This document shows positions 18,448 through 27,513 of a stretch of DNA of 64,000 nt, one piece after another; position 1 is the first letter of the stretch; each line of letters starts with the position of its first letter. Position numbers and translations under genes: made by a program. This DNA is from Saccharothrix sp. ALI-22-I (GTDB taxonomy: Bacteria > Actinomycetota > Actinomycetes > Mycobacteriales > Pseudonocardiaceae). The notes under the pieces were generated by a model, which was not told where the DNA came from, ran no database searches, and saw only the letters and a list, made by a program, of their open reading frames with translations. The DNA lies in the NCBI RefSeq assembly GCF_001984175.1, contig NZ_MTQP01000067.1, forward strand, positions 558,001 through 622,000, in the 5' to 3' direction.

Positions 18448-18875
18448 ACACGACTCCCTCGCTTTGCTGCGAGCAATGGCTTTGGATCGCTTGGGCGCCG
18501 GATTCGCGATCATGTTCGCGACTTGTCGCTGAGGGTTGCCCTCAGCGCTCCACCGGCGCCAGGGACATGGGCTGTTCGCCTCCTCCCCGCGTGCCGGGAA
18601 CGCTGATAGCGGTGCACGTTAGCCCGGTATTCGCCGCTGCGACAGCCCCTGGGGCGGGAGAACTCCAAGATTTTCTTATGATTACGCAGAGTGACGAGAA
18701 ACCGGTACCGGCTGTGCGGAAGTTGGACACATTAGGACACCCCGCTGACGCGTGCTCACCCGAACAGCCCAGCCCGATACCGACACCTGTCGGCAGAGTG
18801 GTTAGGGCGAACGACCTCTGCAGGGGCGTCATATCCGGCCAACGGACGAGCGTCCCGGGAGGTTCCCGGTGAAGT
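18448..18875. other. 428-bp region upstream of hpf, no gene
   Basis: Presumed hpf promoter region. It contains a short AT-rich stretch (18665-18690) and a CCGGTACCGG palindrome (18702-18711). An open frame at 18567-18872 (+) has no recognisable domain or ribosome-binding site and is not called. Confidence 0.5.
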
Positions 18876-19508
18876 TCACCCGTGTGGGTGGGTTCGGCGG
18901 GCAGTTGTCAGCGTGAGCACGGCGGGTACCCGGAACCCGCCGGTTTTCAACACCGAAACGCACTCGCGTGCTGTCGATCCTGTGGTCACCACGTCATCCA
19001 GCAGGACAACCGGGGTTTCCGGTGGTGGCAGGCCGTGCGGAACGAGTCGCACCCGACCCGCGAGATTCGCCTGTCGAGACGCCGCGGTCAACTTCGCCGA
19101 ATCACGAACACCTCTCGTGAATGCGAGTGCGGGGGCCGTGGAAAAGCCGGACGCGCGTGCCATTCTCAACACGTGGGAACCGCCGCGGGCACGGGCGGCG
19201 GACGCGCGCGACGGCGCGGGCACCAGCCACGGTTCGGCTCCCACGCCCGGCAGCCGGGGCAGCGCGGCGGCGACCAGCGCGCCGAACACGGCCGCCAGTT
19301 CGCGACGCCCGCGCTCCTTGAACGCGAGCACCATCTCACGCGCCGCACCCGCGTACGCGGCCAACGCGAACACCGGCGGCCCGACACCGGGCACGCGTGT
19401 CGGAGGGCCGAACAAGGCCAGGCAACGAGCACACAGGCGCACGCCCCACGTGCCACAGCCGGGACAACGGGGCGGGAACAGCAGGTTGATCAGCATGCGA
19501 TCGACCAT
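18876..19508 (-). CDS. ComF-family phosphoribosyltransferase-like protein
   Basis: 210 residues. An N-terminal zinc ribbon CPGCGTWGVRLCARC (C15, C18, C26, C29) precedes a phosphoribosyltransferase fold with the PRPP loop VVLLDDVVTTGST and VPAPSRASAARARGG. In competent bacteria ComFC assists DNA uptake; in actinobacteria the role is unclear. The mycobacterial homologue (Rv3242c) lies between hpf and lpqB, as here. ATG at 19508 taken; ATG at 19496 is also possible. It follows lpqB on the same strand with a 136-bp gap. Confidence 0.85.
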   Translation of the reverse strand: MVDRMLINLLFPPRCPGCGTWGVRLCARCLALFGPPTRVPGVGPPVFALAAYAGAAREMVLAFKERGRRELAAVFGALVAAALPRLPGVGAEPWLVPAPSRASAARARGGSHVLRMARASGFSTAPALAFTRGVRDSAKLTAASRQANLAGRVRLVPHGLPPPETPVVLLDDVVTTGSTARECVSVLKTGGFRVPAVLTLTTARRTHPHG

Positions 19509-19644
19509 GCCGGCCACCCCCGACAATCCAGGCCCTCCGCTGAGGTCCCCGCAACTCTCGATCGGGTGAACTCGCGCTCCCGCGAGGTCGCGACTTCCCA
19601 GGCGACCGAGCCGCCGTCTGCGGAGCAGCGGCAATCAAACACAG

Positions 19645-21381
19645 TCAGCCGGGGTAGAACGCCTTTGTGCCGGCCTCGACCTTGGTGGTCGAAGCACGCC
19701 AGACGTCACCGACGTCACTCGCGCTCCACAGCCCGCTCTGGTCCACCGCCAGCACGTTCCGACCGGGCGCGGCGGTCACGGAGTTCACCGGAACGGTCAG
19801 GTTGGAGGTGTTGTACCGCTCCATCCGCATCCCGTCGATGTTGACCTTCGCGATCGGCCACGCGGCCAGCGACGTGCTCACCACCACCACGTCCTGAGCC
19901 AGCCAGTCCAGCGCCAGCGCGCTGTTACCGAGCACGGACGACTGGAGGTGCCGCGGCGACCTCAGCGACACGGCCGAGTCCTGGCCCCGCACCACCGCCG
20001 CCACCACGAGCTTCCCGCCCACCACGGCCGCCACCCGCGCACCGTCACGCGACAGCCGCAGCTCGGTGATGCTCCCGAGCACACCCAGCTCGGAGGCGTT
20101 GACCGTGTTCGCCGTCCACCCGCTGTCGGTCCGGATCACGCGCACCACGTTGGTGCCGTCGACCACCGTCCACACCTCGGTGCTCGGCTCGCCCTGCCGC
20201 CCGCTGAGCAGCCACGTCGGTCTCGTCATCGTGGCCGCGGGCAGTTCGACCAGCCCCAACGGCCCCTGCAGCGCACCCACCCGCAGCCGCACGGAGTCCT
20301 CCGCGATCCGGCTCACCAGGGCCAGCTCGCTGCCGTCCATCGACTGCGCGGCGCTGATCACCTGGTACTCGCCCGTACCCGCGGGCCCCGGCACCGCCTC
20401 GCCGTTGATCTGCTTGACCTGGCCGCTGCCCACCAGCAGCCCGTTCAGGTCGGCGTTGGGCATGGTCAGCGCCTCACCGGTCTGCATCTGCACGTCCGCC
20501 GGCCGCCACTCGTCCTGGTCGGGGTTGATCGACTGGCCCTCGACCAGCACCCGGATCCGGCTGCTGGTGACACCCGCCAGCGACTTCACCACCTGGGCCA
20601 CGATCTGCTTGCCGACCTGCAGCGTGATGTCGCCGACTTTCGTCAGATCGACTTCCAGCGCGCCGTCATTGGCCTCGGAGGTGCTCCTGCGCTGCGCCGC
20701 GCCGTTCGGGATGGCCGTCGCCAACGCGCCCCGCATGCTCGTCGCGGGCCCCTTGAGCAGCAGGTTCGTCACCCGGCTCGGGATCGACGTGGACGGCGCG
20801 ATGACCACCCACCGCGGATCGGGCACGAGCACGTCGAAGTCCGGGTTGTAGAAGAACAACGTCACGCGCCGGTAGTTCTGCTGGAACCCGCCCAACGGCA
20901 CGTAGATGCCGTCCGGCGGCTCCGAGATGCGCCACTGGTTCTCGCCGTCGCGCTCGATCCCGATGGGCGTGTCCAGGTTCCCGATCTGCTGGATGAACGA
21001 GTTGTCCTCCAGCTGGAGCCGGCCGATGTTCTTGCCCTGGAGCAGCACCGTGCGCTGCTTGTCGTCCGCCGTCACGGCGGGGGCGGGCACGGTGTTGAAC
21101 GTCGCGTCGATGATCGTCGGCGTGCCCCTGGTGTCCCAGGCCTTCTTCGCCTCGTCCGTCAGGTACGCCTTGGCCGCCGCGTAGTCGCCCTCGGGGTTGG
21201 CGGAGGCGTTGACGAACTCGCGGACCAGGGTCAACGGGTCGATGTCCTTGACCGGCTCGGGCGCCGCGGCCTCGGTGGCGTTGCCCGCCGACGGGTTGAC
21301 CGGGATGGGCGAGGTCTCGGTCGGGATCGCGGCGCAGCCGGCGGAAACACACACGGCCAGGAGTGCCGCGAGGAGCCTCAC
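19645..21381 (-). CDS. lpqB: LpqB lipoprotein, accessory to MtrB
   Basis: 578 residues. A short signal peptide with lipobox VSAGC puts the lipidated cysteine at 16; then come a GerMN domain (about 90-300) and a C-terminal beta-propeller-like LpqB region. The GTG start at 21381 is fixed by AGGAGG just upstream and overlaps the mtrB stop by 4 bp (GTGA). LpqB contacts the extracellular part of MtrB and tunes MtrA phosphorylation. The protein is anchored on the outer face of the membrane. Third gene of mtrA-mtrB-lpqB. Confidence 0.95.
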   Translation of the reverse strand: MRLLAALLAVCVSAGCAAIPTETSPIPVNPSAGNATEAAAPEPVKDIDPLTLVREFVNASANPEGDYAAAKAYLTDEAKKAWDTRGTPTIIDATFNTVPAPAVTADDKQRTVLLQGKNIGRLQLEDNSFIQQIGNLDTPIGIERDGENQWRISEPPDGIYVPLGGFQQNYRRVTLFFYNPDFDVLVPDPRWVVIAPSTSIPSRVTNLLLKGPATSMRGALATAIPNGAAQRRSTSEANDGALEVDLTKVGDITLQVGKQIVAQVVKSLAGVTSSRIRVLVEGQSINPDQDEWRPADVQMQTGEALTMPNADLNGLLVGSGQVKQINGEAVPGPAGTGEYQVISAAQSMDGSELALVSRIAEDSVRLRVGALQGPLGLVELPAATMTRPTWLLSGRQGEPSTEVWTVVDGTNVVRVIRTDSGWTANTVNASELGVLGSITELRLSRDGARVAAVVGGKLVVAAVVRGQDSAVSLRSPRHLQSSVLGNSALALDWLAQDVVVVSTSLAAWPIAKVNIDGMRMERYNTSNLTVPVNSVTAAPGRNVLAVDQSGLWSASDVGDVWRASTTKVEAGTKAFYPG

Positions 21382-23111
21382 CGGACCTCCTCGCGTTCGC
21401 CGGTGACCGGTTGCGCGGGCTGCCACGTGATCTCCTCCTCGGTCAGCTCGACTTCCTCCACCGGCTCGGGCGCGTCCGGCTCCGGCGCCACCACGGGCGG
21501 CAGGTCGGGCGGCTCCAGCGGCAGCGGGCTGGACGTCAGCTCGTGGCCGTGGCGACACGGCAGGGTCATCCGGAACACGGCGCCGTGGCCGCGTTCGCCC
21601 CACGCCTGCAGCCAGCCGCCGTGCAGCCGGGCGTCCTCCAGGCTGATCGACAGGCCGAGGCCGGTGCCGCCGGTGCGCCGGTTGCGGGACGGGTCGGCGC
21701 GCCAGAACCGGTTGAACACCAGTTCCGCCTCGCCGGGGCGCAGGCCGACGCCGCGGTCCCGGACGGTCACCGCGATCGCCTCACCGTCACCGCGCAGCTT
21801 CAGCTCGACCGGCATGCCCTCGCCGTGGTCGATGGCGTTGGCCAGCAGGTTGCGCAGGATGCGCTCGACCCGCCGGGCGTCCACCTCGGCCATGACCTCG
21901 TGATCGGGCAGGTCCAGCACGAGCGTGCTGCCGCTGCTGTTGGCGATGGCGCGCACCGCGTCGTGGGCGCGCCGGACCAGCACCCGGACGTCGACCAGGT
22001 CGTCGGCCAGTTCCTCCACGCCCGCGTCCAGCCTGCTGATCTCCAGCAGGTCGCCGAGCAGGGACTCGAACCGGTCCAGCTCGTCCACCAGCAGCTCGGT
22101 CGACCGGGCCAGGCCACTGGGGAACTGCTCGCGGGACGCGTGCAGCACGTCCGCGGCCATCCGGACGGTCGTCAACGGTGTGCGCAGCTCGTGCGAGACG
22201 TCGGAGGTGAAGCGGCGTTGCAGCTGGCCGAACTCCTCCAGCTGGTGGATCTGCCGCTGGATGCTGGCGGCCATCTCGTTGTAGGACTCGGCGAGCCGCG
22301 CCACGTCGTCCTCGCCGACCACGGGCATCCGCTGGTCCAGGCTGCCGTCGGCGAACCGCTCGGCGATCTCGGCGGCCTGCCGCACCGGCCGCACCACCTG
22401 CCGGGTGACCAGGTTCGCGATGAGGGCGAGCAGCAGGAGCAGGGCCACGCCGCCGATGACCAGGGTGCTCTGCACGACGTCGGCGGTGGCCTGTTCGCTG
22501 GTCAGCGGGAACAGCAGGTACAGGTGCATGGCGCGGGCGGAGCTGTTCACCGGTTTGCCCACGACCAGCAGCGTGGTCGGCCCGGTCTCCCGCTCGACGG
22601 TGGTGATCTGGTAGCCGGTGCTGCCCTCTTCGAGCATCTTGGACAGCCCGGCCGGCACGTCGCGGTACTCGCCGACGGCGATGGGCAGGCCGTCCGACCC
22701 GGTCCCGACCGGGTCGTAGAGCACCGGTTCGAACGCGCCCGCGCCGGAGCTGGTCGGGTCCAGGTCCACCCCGGAGGTGTTGATCTTGTTCAACGCGGTG
22801 GTGAACCGGGTCTTCACGCTGTCCGGGCCGGGGTTGAGCCCCGCCAGGTCGGGCTGGATCGCCGCCGCGCTGGCCTCGGCCTGCCGGACCGCGGCCTCGA
22901 TCTTGGTCTCCAGCAGCTGGCCGGTGATCTGCACCTGGAGCACCATGCCGAGCACGAACACCACGGCGGACGACAGCGCCAGCGTGCTGACCACGACGCG
23001 CAGCTGCAACGAGCGCCGCCACACCTCACCGAACGTGACAGCCTGACGACGCGCGTGCTCGACCCAGCGGCGCACCTCACGCACCGCCAAGTCGAACCAA
23101 CGCTGTGTCAT
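21378..23111 (-). CDS. mtrB: MtrB sensor histidine kinase
   Basis: 577 residues. TM1 at about 38-60 and TM2 at about 215-236 enclose an extracytoplasmic sensor loop; a HAMP domain, HisKA with H307 in SHELRTPLT, and HATPase_c (NLLANAIDHGEG, DRGVGLRPGE, GGTGLGLSI) follow. An acidic Pro/Glu-rich tail (about 525-577) extends past the kinase. It phosphorylates MtrA and links envelope growth with division. ATG at 23111, which lacks a strong ribosome-binding site. It lies 157 bp from mtrA, the gap holding a large inverted repeat, while the downstream junction with lpqB is overlapped. Confidence 0.96.
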   Translation of the reverse strand: MTQRWFDLAVREVRRWVEHARRQAVTFGEVWRRSLQLRVVVSTLALSSAVVFVLGMVLQVQITGQLLETKIEAAVRQAEASAAAIQPDLAGLNPGPDSVKTRFTTALNKINTSGVDLDPTSSGAGAFEPVLYDPVGTGSDGLPIAVGEYRDVPAGLSKMLEEGSTGYQITTVERETGPTTLLVVGKPVNSSARAMHLYLLFPLTSEQATADVVQSTLVIGGVALLLLLALIANLVTRQVVRPVRQAAEIAERFADGSLDQRMPVVGEDDVARLAESYNEMAASIQRQIHQLEEFGQLQRRFTSDVSHELRTPLTTVRMAADVLHASREQFPSGLARSTELLVDELDRFESLLGDLLEISRLDAGVEELADDLVDVRVLVRRAHDAVRAIANSSGSTLVLDLPDHEVMAEVDARRVERILRNLLANAIDHGEGMPVELKLRGDGEAIAVTVRDRGVGLRPGEAELVFNRFWRADPSRNRRTGGTGLGLSISLEDARLHGGWLQAWGERGHGAVFRMTLPCRHGHELTSSPLPLEPPDLPPVVAPEPDAPEPVEEVELTEEEITWQPAQPVTGEREEVR

Positions 23112-23152
23112 ATGGCCGCTGCTCCGCAGACGGCGGGCTCGGCCGCCTCGAA

Positions 23153-23225
23153 GTCGGTCGTTCGCGCCTCGTTTTCCGACGATCGAAGAGCGTGATCGCC
23201 GGAAAACGAGGCGTGAACGACCGAC
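23153..23225. repeat. Long inverted repeat between mtrA and mtrB
   Basis: Arms 23153-23184 and 23194-23225 (32 bp each, 30 pairs: 11 and 14 bp perfect blocks plus GATC near the loop) around a 9-nt loop. As RNA it is a very stable hairpin in the middle of the mtrA-mtrB transcript. No T-run follows, so attenuation, processing or mRNA protection is as likely as termination. Confidence 0.9.
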
Positions 23226-23268
23226 GCGACCTCGCGTGGTGGTCGCGTTCGGTTTCCCGAACGACCGA

Positions 23269-23955
23269 TCACGGAGGACCGGCCTTGTACCCGACGCCGC
23301 GGACGGTCAGCACCACCTCGGGGTGCTCGGGGTCGCGCTCGACCTTGGAGCGCAGCCGCTGCACGTGGACGTTCACCAACCGGGTGTCCGCCGCGTGCCG
23401 GTAGCCCCACACCTGCTCCAGCAGCACCTCGCGGGTGAACACCTGGCGCGGCTTGCGGGCCAGTGCCACGAGCAGGTCGAACTCCAGCGGGGTGAGCTGG
23501 ATCGGCTTGCCCTCGCGCAGCACCTCGTGGCCCGGCACGTCGATGGTCAGGTCGCCGATCTGCAACACCTCGGCGGGCTCCGCCTCGGTCCGGCGCAGGC
23601 GGGCGCGGATGCGCGCCACCAGCTCCTTCGGCTTGAACGGCTTGACCACGTAGTCGTCCGCACCCGACTCCAGGCCGAGCACCACGTCCACGGTGTCGCT
23701 CTTCGCGGTGAGCATCACGATCGGGACGCCCGACTCGGACCGGATCGCCTTGCAGACGTCGATGCCGTTCATGCCGGGCAGCATCAGGTCCAGCAGGACC
23801 AGGTCGGGCTTCAGTTCGCGCAGCGCGGGCAGCGCGCGTGCGCCGTCGGCCACCACAGCGGTGTCGAAGCCCTCGCCCCGCAGCACGATGGTCAGCATCT
23901 CCGCCAGAGCGGGGTCGTCGTCCACGACGAGCACGCGTGCCTTCATACTCAACAT
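23269..23955 (-). CDS. mtrA: MtrA OmpR-family response regulator
   Basis: 228 residues, equal to mycobacterial MtrA. Receiver domain with acidic pair in VVDDDP, phosphoacceptor D56 in LLDLMLPG, the T in MLTAKSD and K in VVKPFKPKE. C-terminal winged helix includes ADTRLVNVHVQRLRSKVERDPEHP. It controls cell division, envelope and replication genes. Start at 23955 matches the family; ATG at 23946 is possible. A GTNAC-N5-GTNAC element lies about 150 bp upstream and may be an autoregulatory site. Confidence 0.97.
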   Translation of the reverse strand: MLSMKARVLVVDDDPALAEMLTIVLRGEGFDTAVVADGARALPALRELKPDLVLLDLMLPGMNGIDVCKAIRSESGVPIVMLTAKSDTVDVVLGLESGADDYVVKPFKPKELVARIRARLRRTEAEPAEVLQIGDLTIDVPGHEVLREGKPIQLTPLEFDLLVALARKPRQVFTREVLLEQVWGYRHAADTRLVNVHVQRLRSKVERDPEHPEVVLTVRGVGYKAGPP

Positions 23956-24107
23956 CGTCCCACTAGTGGTCGGAAGTCCACGCACCGCCCAGCGGTCATC
24001 GCTGCTGGTCGCCGGCCGCGTCCACTCCGTAGCCAGTCTCTGTCGCCGATCCACGAGCCCACCTCGTCTCGCTGCACGGGAATCGTCAGCGACTAATCGG
24101 TGAACCG

Positions 24108-24122
24108 GTGACGTTTTGTTAC
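24108..24122 (-). promoter_or_regulatory. Candidate MtrA direct-repeat site upstream of mtrA
   Basis: Minus strand GTAAC-AAAAC-GTCAC, two GTNAC half-sites spaced by 5 bp, as in reported MtrA boxes. It lies between tmk and mtrA. Confidence 0.45.
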
Positions 24123-24131
24123 TTTCCTACA

Positions 24132-24773
24132 CTAATGGCCGAGCCACCGGTCGAGCAGCGGCTCGACGCGCAGGTCAGCGGTGCCGTCGAGCACCTCCCA
24201 CGGCGAGAGCCACCCGGACGTGGCCAGCCCGTCGTACACGGCGGCGCAGCGCGCCTGGAGGCCTCCGTCGGACTCGTACAGATCCCGCCCCCTGGCCTCT
24301 TCCGACTCACGGTGGGCCGCACGGTCCGCCGCGACACCGACCGGCACGCGCAGCAGCAGGTGCAGATCCGGGATCGGCAGCCCGAAGCGGTCCACTTCCA
24401 GCGACCGCAGCCACGCCACGAACTCGCCGTCGGCCGACTGGTTCAGCCGGGCCGCGCCGTAGGCGGCGTTGGACGCGATGTACCGGTCGAGCAGCACCAC
24501 GTCGTACTGGTCCAGGTCGGCGCGGATCCGGTCGGCCGCGCCGCGCCGGTCGAGTGCGTAGAGGACCGACATGCCGTACACCGAGTCGGTCAGGTCGCCG
24601 AGCCTGCCGTGCAGCGCGTCGCGCACCAGGTCGGCGTGCACGTCCTCGTCGTAACGGGGGAACGCCCCGGTGGCGACTTTCGCGCCGCGCGCGTTCAGCG
24701 CTTCGGTCAATGCCTTGGCCAGGGTGCGCTTGCCGGCGCCGTCCAAGCCCTCGATCACGACGAGTTTTCCCAC
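24132..24773 (-). CDS. tmk: Thymidylate kinase
   Basis: 213 residues. The P-loop is EGLDGAGKRT (8-17), with the lysine-arginine pair also typical of mycobacterial TMK. The DR[YH] motif is LLDRYIASNAAYGAARL, and the dTMP-binding region includes FPRY. It converts dTMP to dTDP with ATP in the cytoplasm. The GTG start at 24773 matches the family N-terminus (MGKLVVIEGLDG). Order ahcY..tmk-mtrA-mtrB-lpqB is that of M. tuberculosis, but here a regulator gene (24914) separates tmk from ahcY. Confidence 0.95.
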   Translation of the reverse strand: MGKLVVIEGLDGAGKRTLAKALTEALNARGAKVATGAFPRYDEDVHADLVRDALHGRLGDLTDSVYGMSVLYALDRRGAADRIRADLDQYDVVLLDRYIASNAAYGAARLNQSADGEFVAWLRSLEVDRFGLPIPDLHLLLRVPVGVAADRAAHRESEEARGRDLYESDGGLQARCAAVYDGLATSGWLSPWEVLDGTADLRVEPLLDRWLGH

Positions 24774-24913
24774 GAGAACACCCTAAGGGGCACTGGCCAT
24801 CCACGATCGGCCGCATGACATCGCCCAGTCGGGTGAAGAGAGATCCTTTGCGTCACCAGAATGAGTGACTACGGTGAACCCCATTTCCGGTTGCGCGAAA
24901 GGGTGGTGCCGCG

Positions 24914-25873
24914 GTGACCGCGGATTCCGGGCACGCCAGACCGGTGGACGAGCCGGCGACCCACCCGCCCGGGGGCCTGCCCAGCGGCCTGGCCGAAACG
25001 CTGCGCTACGGACCGTTCCACCGGGCCCTGCACGACGCCATAGCGCACCGGGGCCTGTCCCTGGCCCGGCTGCGGGCCCATCTGGAGCAGCAGGGCGTGC
25101 AGGTCGGGCAGTCCACTCTGAGCTACTGGCAACGCGGCCTTCGGCACCCCGAAGTGCCACGCGCCATCGCCACCGTGCGGGCCTTGGAGGCCGTCCTGAG
25201 GCTGCCGCCGGAGTCCTTGGTGGCGCTCGTCGGCAACCGACCGCAACCACGGCTGACCAGGCCCCCCGGCTGGGTGTCACCCGTGCCTGTGCTGAGCGAG
25301 TTCGAGGCCGTCACCGACGTCGGCGCGAACACCGACATCGAGGTGCTGTCCGTGCACGACACCGTCACGGTCGGGCCGGAACGGGAACAGCGGTCGATCA
25401 GCACGCGGATGGTGGTGCGGGCGGCGAAGGCCGGACCGGACCGGTTCCTGGCCGTGCACCAGGGCGACGAGGGCTGCCTGATCGACAACGCGCTGGTGCG
25501 GCCCGGCGAGGGCTGCCGGCTGGGACGTCTGCGCAGGCAGCTGGTCACCCGCGGGCTGGCGTTCGAGCTGCTGTTCGACCGCAGGCTCGCCGAGGGCGAG
25601 GAGCACGTGTTCAGCTTCACCGTGGTGGACGACACCGGCGGGCCGACCCCCGGACACCGGCGGACGTTCCGCGAGCCGTGCCGCGGCTACCTGGTGCAAC
25701 TGGCGTTCAACCGGCGCGCCCTGCCCGCCCGGTGCACCAAGCAGTTCCGGATCAGCGCCGAGGCGATGCCGGTGGACCTGGAGGAGCTGGTGTGCGGGCT
25801 GGGCGGGTTCGCCAGCGCCTATTTCGAGGACGTCGGCCCGGGAATCGCCGGAATCGGCGTCGAGTGGACATGA
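24914..25873 (+). CDS. XRE-type HTH regulator with uncharacterised C-terminal domain
   Basis: 319 residues. A Pro-rich N-terminus is followed by a helix-turn-helix (about 35-95: LHDAIAHRGLSLARLRAHLEQQGVQVGQSTLSYWQRGLRHPE). The long C-terminal part (about 115-319) is rich in beta strands, with repeated F-x-F/V patterns and conserved-looking cysteines, and I recognise no domain in it. It may be a ligand-sensing sandwich. GTG start at 24914. It is divergent from tmk and convergent with ahcY, separated from ahcY by a terminator. Not a member of the DUF397/DUF5753 class. Confidence 0.7.
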   Translation: MTADSGHARPVDEPATHPPGGLPSGLAETLRYGPFHRALHDAIAHRGLSLARLRAHLEQQGVQVGQSTLSYWQRGLRHPEVPRAIATVRALEAVLRLPPESLVALVGNRPQPRLTRPPGWVSPVPVLSEFEAVTDVGANTDIEVLSVHDTVTVGPEREQRSISTRMVVRAAKAGPDRFLAVHQGDEGCLIDNALVRPGEGCRLGRLRRQLVTRGLAFELLFDRRLAEGEEHVFSFTVVDDTGGPTPGHRRTFREPCRGYLVQLAFNRRALPARCTKQFRISAEAMPVDLEELVCGLGGFASAYFEDVGPGIAGIGVEWT

Positions 25874-25876
25874 CGG

Positions 25877-25906
25877 AACGGCCGGGACCCTGAGGCCCCG
25901 GCCGTT
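25877..25906. terminator. Bidirectional terminator between regulator and ahcY
   Basis: 10-bp perfect stem AACGGCCGGG / CCCGGCCGTT with a 10-nt loop, between convergent genes. Confidence 0.85.
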
Positions 25907-25921
25907 GTCGAAGAAGCAGAC

Positions 25922-27385
<1,464 letters not shown>

Positions 27386-27513
27386 CGCGGGTTCCTCCAT
27401 CTCGGGTTCGCCCGACCCTACCGCCCGCCACGCCGGGCCACGGACGTCGCCTGCAACTGAGCACCGATGGAGCACTATGGCGAGGCTGACGTGAGGTTCG
27501 CGGGAGGTTGAGT

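Noticed and set aside
18670-18695. GTCAC-N5-GTAAT upstream of hpf as an MtrA box
   Set aside because: Last half-site is imperfect and there is no independent support.
18567-18872. 101-residue frame upstream of hpf
   Set aside because: No ribosome-binding site, no domain, and it would occupy the hpf promoter region.
27386-27513. SAH riboswitch upstream of ahcY
   Set aside because: No recognisable conserved core or pairing pattern in the 128-bp gap.
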